DNA of 64,000 nt. Origin: G963663365 sp963663365. GTDB lineage: Bacteria > Hinthialibacterota > Hinthialibacteria > Hinthialibacterales > G963663365. Within the stretch, counting starts at the first letter, position 1; each line of letters opens with the position of its first letter. The stretch lies in NCBI GenBank assembly GCA_963663365.2, contig CAXXIH010000008.1, forward strand, positions 124,001 through 188,000. The letters are read 5' to 3'. The notes under the pieces were generated by a model. The model ran no database searches, was not told the DNA's origin, and saw only the letters and a program-made list of their open reading frames with translations. The position numbers and the translations under genes are program-made. Of the stretch, positions 60,179 to 64,000 are shown piece by piece.

Positions 60179-61774
60179 TTAAGATGCGGCTTTGGCTTTG
60201 ACCGGGACCTCTTCGGCCAGCAACAATTTATAATCGACCGAATCCAAGAGAGCTTCCCAGGATGCCTCTATTAAGTTGAATGAGACGCCGGTCGTAGTCC
60301 AAGTCCGCTCGCCATCTGTCGTGCTGATTAAAACACGGGTTTTTGCGCCGGTTCCCAGCTGCGAATCGATGATACGAACTTTGAAGTCAATTAACTCAAC
60401 ATTGCCTAAGCACGGATAATAAGGCTCAAGAGATTTACGCAAAGCACGGTCGAGGGCATTCACCGGACCATCGCCGTCAGCGGCCTCATAATGCTCGCTT
60501 CCGCCAACCTTGAGACGAACGGTGGCTTCCGACCACAGGTGTCCGGCGGGAGTTTGATCAACCAGCACGCGATACGAGATTGGCTCAAAAAACTTTTTGT
60601 GAAGGCCTAATTCTCGTTTAATCAGTAATTCCATGCTGGCTCCGGCGGTTTCATAAAGATACCCCTCGTTTTCTCTTTCTTTCACCTGTTGGAGCACGGC
60701 TTGACCGACGGGGGTGGCATTATCGATATCCAAATCCATTCCCGCCAGGAAATCCATAATATTGCTTCGTCCGGAAAGTTCGGAGATCAAAACGCGCTGC
60801 CGGTTACCAACGAGTTCCGGACTGATGTGCTCATACGTCGAGCTATCGCGTTGAACCGCCGAGACATGAATTCCACCTTTGTGTGCAAATGCGCTATTTC
60901 CGACGAAAGGCTGATTGGTGGGACGGTCATAATGACCGATTTCCGCCACATATTCAGCCAATTCGAAAAGAGTAGCCAACTGCTCATCGGAAACGACTTC
61001 AAATCCCATCTTAACTTGAAGATTCGGAATAACTGTCGTCAAATCCACATTACCGCAACGTTCGCCGATTCCATTGATGGTTCCCTGGACGTGGGTTACT
61101 CCTCCCCGAACCGCGGCCAAAGCATTGGCTGCAGCCAATCCGCCATCATTGTGCGTATGGATGCCCATGGGGACTTTCAAATGGGATTTGATCTTTTCGA
61201 CAATCGCTTCGATTTCATGCGGCAACGAGCCGCCATTGGTGTCACAGAAAACAAGACGCTCGGCGCCGCCTTCTTGAGCGGCAAGAAGTGTTTCTACTGC
61301 ATAACCGGAATCGCTTTTATAACCGTCAAAAAAATGCTCGGCATCATAAATCACCATGAGGCCGTTGGATTTCAGAAACTCGACCGAACTTTTAATCATT
61401 TCCAAGTTGACGGGAAGTTCAACACGAAGCGCGTTCTTGACGTGTAATGTCCAAGACTTGCCGAAAATTGTAGCCACAGGAGCGCCGGATTTAATAAGTT
61501 CTTGAAGATTAGGATCGTCCTCCGGAGCATTTTTGGCATGGCGGGTACTGCCAAAAGCGGCGATTTTGGCGTTCTTAAATTGCACATCGCGGGCGCGCTC
61601 AAAAAAACCGATATCCTTAGGATTGGAGCCGGGCCACCCGCCTTCAATATATGTAATGCCGAATGCATCGAGGCGTTTGGCGATCTGTATTTTCTCTTCA
61701 AGAGAAAAATTAATACCTTCGCCCTGTGTTCCGTCTCGAAGAGTTGTATCAAATAGTTCAATACGTTTCGACAT
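60179..61774 (-). CDS. cimA: (R)-citramalate synthase
   Basis: A 531-residue HMGL/LeuA-family enzyme. It begins IELFDTTLRDGTQGEGINFSLEEKIQIAKRLDAFGITYIEGGWPGSNPKD, the CimA form of the LeuA motif, and carries HTHNDGGLAAANALAAVRGGVTHVQGTINGIGERCGNVDL with the metal-binding His-x-His. It makes (R)-citramalate from pyruvate and acetyl-CoA, the threonine-independent route to 2-oxobutyrate and isoleucine. The C-terminal LeuA dimer domain that takes feedback is present. No leu genes flank it. It starts 61 bases after the subtilase gene's stop. Confidence 0.9.
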   Translation of the reverse strand: MSKRIELFDTTLRDGTQGEGINFSLEEKIQIAKRLDAFGITYIEGGWPGSNPKDIGFFERARDVQFKNAKIAAFGSTRHAKNAPEDDPNLQELIKSGAPVATIFGKSWTLHVKNALRVELPVNLEMIKSSVEFLKSNGLMVIYDAEHFFDGYKSDSGYAVETLLAAQEGGAERLVFCDTNGGSLPHEIEAIVEKIKSHLKVPMGIHTHNDGGLAAANALAAVRGGVTHVQGTINGIGERCGNVDLTTVIPNLQVKMGFEVVSDEQLATLFELAEYVAEIGHYDRPTNQPFVGNSAFAHKGGIHVSAVQRDSSTYEHISPELVGNRQRVLISELSGRSNIMDFLAGMDLDIDNATPVGQAVLQQVKERENEGYLYETAGASMELLIKRELGLHKKFFEPISYRVLVDQTPAGHLWSEATVRLKVGGSEHYEAADGDGPVNALDRALRKSLEPYYPCLGNVELIDFKVRIIDSQLGTGAKTRVLISTTDGERTWTTTGVSFNLIEASWEALLDSVDYKLLLAEEVPVKAKAAS

Positions 61775-61835
61775 CAGTCTTTATCCTTACTCTTGTATTT
61801 TCGCTGCAATGGCAATCTTTATGCCGTCCTGCTCA

Positions 61836-64000
61836 TCAATATGCGTGCCGTTTCCAGTCCGCTACATCCGAAACCTCGCCACCTTCACTAATCGTGAGAA
61901 TACCGGGGGCAGTCGTCTCCAAACCCCCGGGGCTGCGGATGATAACGTCATAACTGCCTGGCGCAAAAGAAGACGTTGCTTGACCGATCAGTTCACCTTC
62001 TTTTGTCCATGTAACGGAAGCCAATTGCCGGCTGCCGACTTCGATCTCCCAAGTGCCGGGCATGGCAATACCTGTACCATGAATCGTGAGGGTAAACCCA
62101 TTTGGGTATGCTGTGGAAGGCTGAGGTATCACTCCCGTGATCTGGAGCGGATAGGGATCATTGGCAAGCAACCACTCTGTTGACTTACCCAGCAGTTCAA
62201 GCCGGGGCACATCATCCAGGGCCAAAATTGGAAACGCATAAAACAGGACTCGATAACGGCTTGTGAGGACACTGTATCCCACAATCGCATCCAGTTGGGA
62301 GGCGTCAACAATCTCGGGCCGCACAACCGTCGTTTCCGTTTCCGGGATCAGTTCATCAACATACGGAGTAAAGGGAAAACTAAGCAGGCTTTCTGAAAAA
62401 TCCAGTCCGAGGCGGCCATCACCGGCAGGCGCAACCATCGCGATATCATCAAGTGCGTCGATTTCAACGTTCTCCAAATGAAGCGCTTGATGGGTGAAAA
62501 GATACTGTTCTTGGACGCTGCCTGTATCAAAAATCAGGCTATCCGTGTAATCCTGGCCCGCAAGCAATAGCGAGCCGCCGTTATCGAGATAATCAACCAA
62601 TGCATTGTTCCAGATAATTCTCTGACGCGATACATGAACAATCTCATCTTTGGGAACATTGTTGAGCGTATTTCCGCCCAAGTACCAAACAACAACGTCG
62701 AATTTGCGAAGGAAATTCGCTTCTGGATATCGCTCTTCCAGATCAATATCCCATACGGCGGTTTCGTATTCTAATAGATCAAAATCATCCAGAACGTAAA
62801 GATCGAAATTCTTGCCATCATCATCGTCAACAACAAGAATGCGAGCCTCTTCGGATACCGGATCCACACCTCTTACGGTATTAAAGAAGTAGAGCGGCAC
62901 GTCCCGGTCTTGTCCGGCCGCTGCAAAATGGATCACCCCTTCAGTGGTTCTTTCCACGCCTTGGGATAACGCTTCCACTGTAAGTTTTAGTTCAACTTGT
63001 ATTTTCTCACCGGGAGCAACCTGCACCTGAGATGAAACAAACTCAATCGCGGCAAACTCGGAGTTCAAGCTAATTTCGTCATCCAGCTGAATAGTAAGAG
63101 TCTCATTCGAAACAGAGGTAATCTCCACAGTCCGTGTGACCTCAAAGACTTCAGTATCCGAATCATCAATACCGAACGATAAAATCGGTGGATTTAGTAG
63201 GAATGGCGCATCGAGTGCTTGCTGTATATCCACATGCCCCGCTCCGCGAATTGTAACCGATTCATCGGCAAAGGCATCCTCCAAAACAGCTCCACCGATT
63301 AGAGCAGAACGAATCTGATAGGCATTCCAATCAGGATGCGCTTGTTTTATCAGTGCGGCAGCTCCCGTTACGCGTGGTGCGGCAAAGCTTGTACCGTCCG
63401 CAAAGGCAAAACCGGATGCATTAAACTTGTTCCCTGTTCCGGCCCCATTGGTGAAATCATCCTGGGTTGCCGCATAACTGCCTTGCCCGATGGCGATAAT
63501 CTCCGGCTTGATATTGCCATCCGGTCCCGGCCCATTTGAACTTTGCTCGGCAATTAAAAACGGTGTTGTTTCGCCGACCTCAAGTCCAGGCCCGCTGCTG
63601 TGCAATGTAATATCCGTACCCGAACCGAAGAATGACCAGAGTTCCGCTCCGATCACTCCATCAATAGAAAGCACGGGAATGCTGGTTCCACTCAAGGAAT
63701 AATCTTCATAAGCCTCCTCAGTAAGAGGCATCACGATGGCACCCACCGCACCCGTATTTTCAACATTCAAAATACGATCATTTAATGGGCAGGAAATTCC
63801 ATCACCATCCGTAATAAGCACCCATGATCCTATAGCAGCATCGGTCGGAAGCGGAACGCACGCGCTGGCGTCGATAGGCTCACCAAGAATGCCATCCAAG
63901 AGATAATCCGCGCTGACTACTGAAAACGTCCCGCGCATTGGGTGGAGAATGGGAGCATCGTTTAATGCCAAGAATGCCGGGGCAAGATCAGTCGCTAACG
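61836..64000 (-). CDS. S8 subtilase with PA and IPT/TIG-like domains (N-terminus outside window)
   Basis: The frame is open to the right edge, so the Asp and His catalytic motifs lie outside. About 720 residues remain. A PA domain comes first (GSWVLITDGDGISCPLNDR... TGAVGAIVMPL), then the catalytic serine in GTSFAAPRVTGAAALIKQAHPDW. Several beta domains follow, including ARILVVDDDDGKNFDLYVLDDF and a Rossmann-like SLLLAGQDYTDSLIF. A final IPT/TIG-like domain ends ITGVIPQPSTAYPNGFTLTIHGTGIAMPG. It is probably a secreted protease. The only in-frame start in view is a weak TTG at 63971. Confidence 0.82.
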   Translation of the reverse strand, partial: LATDLAPAFLALNDAPILHPMRGTFSVVSADYLLDGILGEPIDASACVPLPTDAAIGSWVLITDGDGISCPLNDRILNVENTGAVGAIVMPLTEEAYEDYSLSGTSIPVLSIDGVIGAELWSFFGSGTDITLHSSGPGLEVGETTPFLIAEQSSNGPGPDGNIKPEIIAIGQGSYAATQDDFTNGAGTGNKFNASGFAFADGTSFAAPRVTGAAALIKQAHPDWNAYQIRSALIGGAVLEDAFADESVTIRGAGHVDIQQALDAPFLLNPPILSFGIDDSDTEVFEVTRTVEITSVSNETLTIQLDDEISLNSEFAAIEFVSSQVQVAPGEKIQVELKLTVEALSQGVERTTEGVIHFAAAGQDRDVPLYFFNTVRGVDPVSEEARILVVDDDDGKNFDLYVLDDFDLLEYETAVWDIDLEERYPEANFLRKFDVVVWYLGGNTLNNVPKDEIVHVSRQRIIWNNALVDYLDNGGSLLLAGQDYTDSLIFDTGSVQEQYLFTHQALHLENVEIDALDDIAMVAPAGDGRLGLDFSESLLSFPFTPYVDELIPETETTVVRPEIVDASQLDAIVGYSVLTSRYRVLFYAFPILALDDVPRLELLGKSTEWLLANDPYPLQITGVIPQPSTAYPNGFTLTIHGTGIAMPGTWEIEVGSRQLASVTWTKEGELIGQATSSFAPGSYDVIIRSPGGLETTAPGILTISEGGEVSDVADWKRHAY

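Noticed and set aside
60689..61447. Plus-strand frame of 252 codons opposite cimA
   Set aside because: It is complementary to the conserved catalytic part of cimA and has no motif of its own.

Overview
This 64 kb window looks like chromosomal DNA from a Gram-negative, carbohydrate-degrading heterotroph that is probably uncultured. The evidence is the set of Sec, lipoprotein and Tat-type export signals, the large secreted polysaccharide-active enzymes, and a bacterial ribosomal-protein cluster. The mixture resembles gene content described for lineages such as Hydrogenedentota, Sumerlaeota, Armatimonadota or Lentisphaerota, but I cannot place the phylum from sequence alone. No rRNA, tRNA, CRISPR array, insertion sequence or prophage was recognised.

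Layout. (1) 1-12.1 kb is accessory metabolism: the tail of an SGNH hydrolase, a URO-D-type methyltransferase-like protein, a D-cysteine desulfhydrase/ACC-deaminase-type PLP enzyme, a large secreted heparinase II/III-like protein, a sugar nucleotidyltransferase, a DegT aminotransferase, and a CUT1 sugar importer (lipoprotein binding protein plus two permeases, no ATPase here). (2) 12.1-40.9 kb is an unbroken minus-strand information-processing block. In transcription order it runs rpoB-rpoC, an intrinsic terminator, a promoter, then rpsL-rpsG-fusA-tuf-rpsJ-rplC-rplD-rplW-rplB-rpsS-rplV-rpsC-rplP-rpmC-rpsQ-rplN-rplX-rplE-rpsN-rpsH-rplF-rplR-rpsE-rpmD-rplO-secY-adk-map-infA-rpmJ-rpsM-rpsK-rpoA-rplQ and a strong terminator. 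rpsD is missing from its usual place between rpsK and rpoA, and rplKAJL/nusG/secE do not precede rpoB. (3) 41.3-44.7 kb is a plus-strand run with an AhpD-like protein, a STAS anti-anti-sigma-type protein and a secreted seven-bladed FG-GAP propeller. It lies behind a promoter region holding an exact 21-bp tandem repeat, a 12-bp palindrome and a leader hairpin. (4) 44.7-64 kb is again accessory: a GT-C/GT4 glycosyltransferase pair, a small coiled-coil protein, a GH116-like enzyme with a CobW-family GTPase, membrane proteins, a VOC/sirtuin pair, a YetA/PcRGLX-like enzyme, an M15-type peptidase with an EF-hand insert, a Tat-exported beta-helix protein, citramalate synthase, and the C-terminal part of a subtilase.

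How they work together. Region 2 is the transcription, translation and secretion core. The accessory regions suggest polysaccharide capture and cleavage outside the cytoplasm (heparinase-like, GH116-like, YetA-like and beta-helix proteins), oligosaccharide uptake by an ABC importer, and synthesis of surface glycans (nucleotidyltransferase, aminotransferase, glycosyltransferases).

I did not find a clear-cut new defence or biosynthetic system. The most unusual signals are the roughly 440-residue duplicated-module insert in the RpoC trigger loop, the 41.45-41.61 kb control region, a sirtuin without its zinc cysteines, the regulatory-looking hairpins inside the ribosomal operon, and the EF-hand insert in the M15 peptidase.
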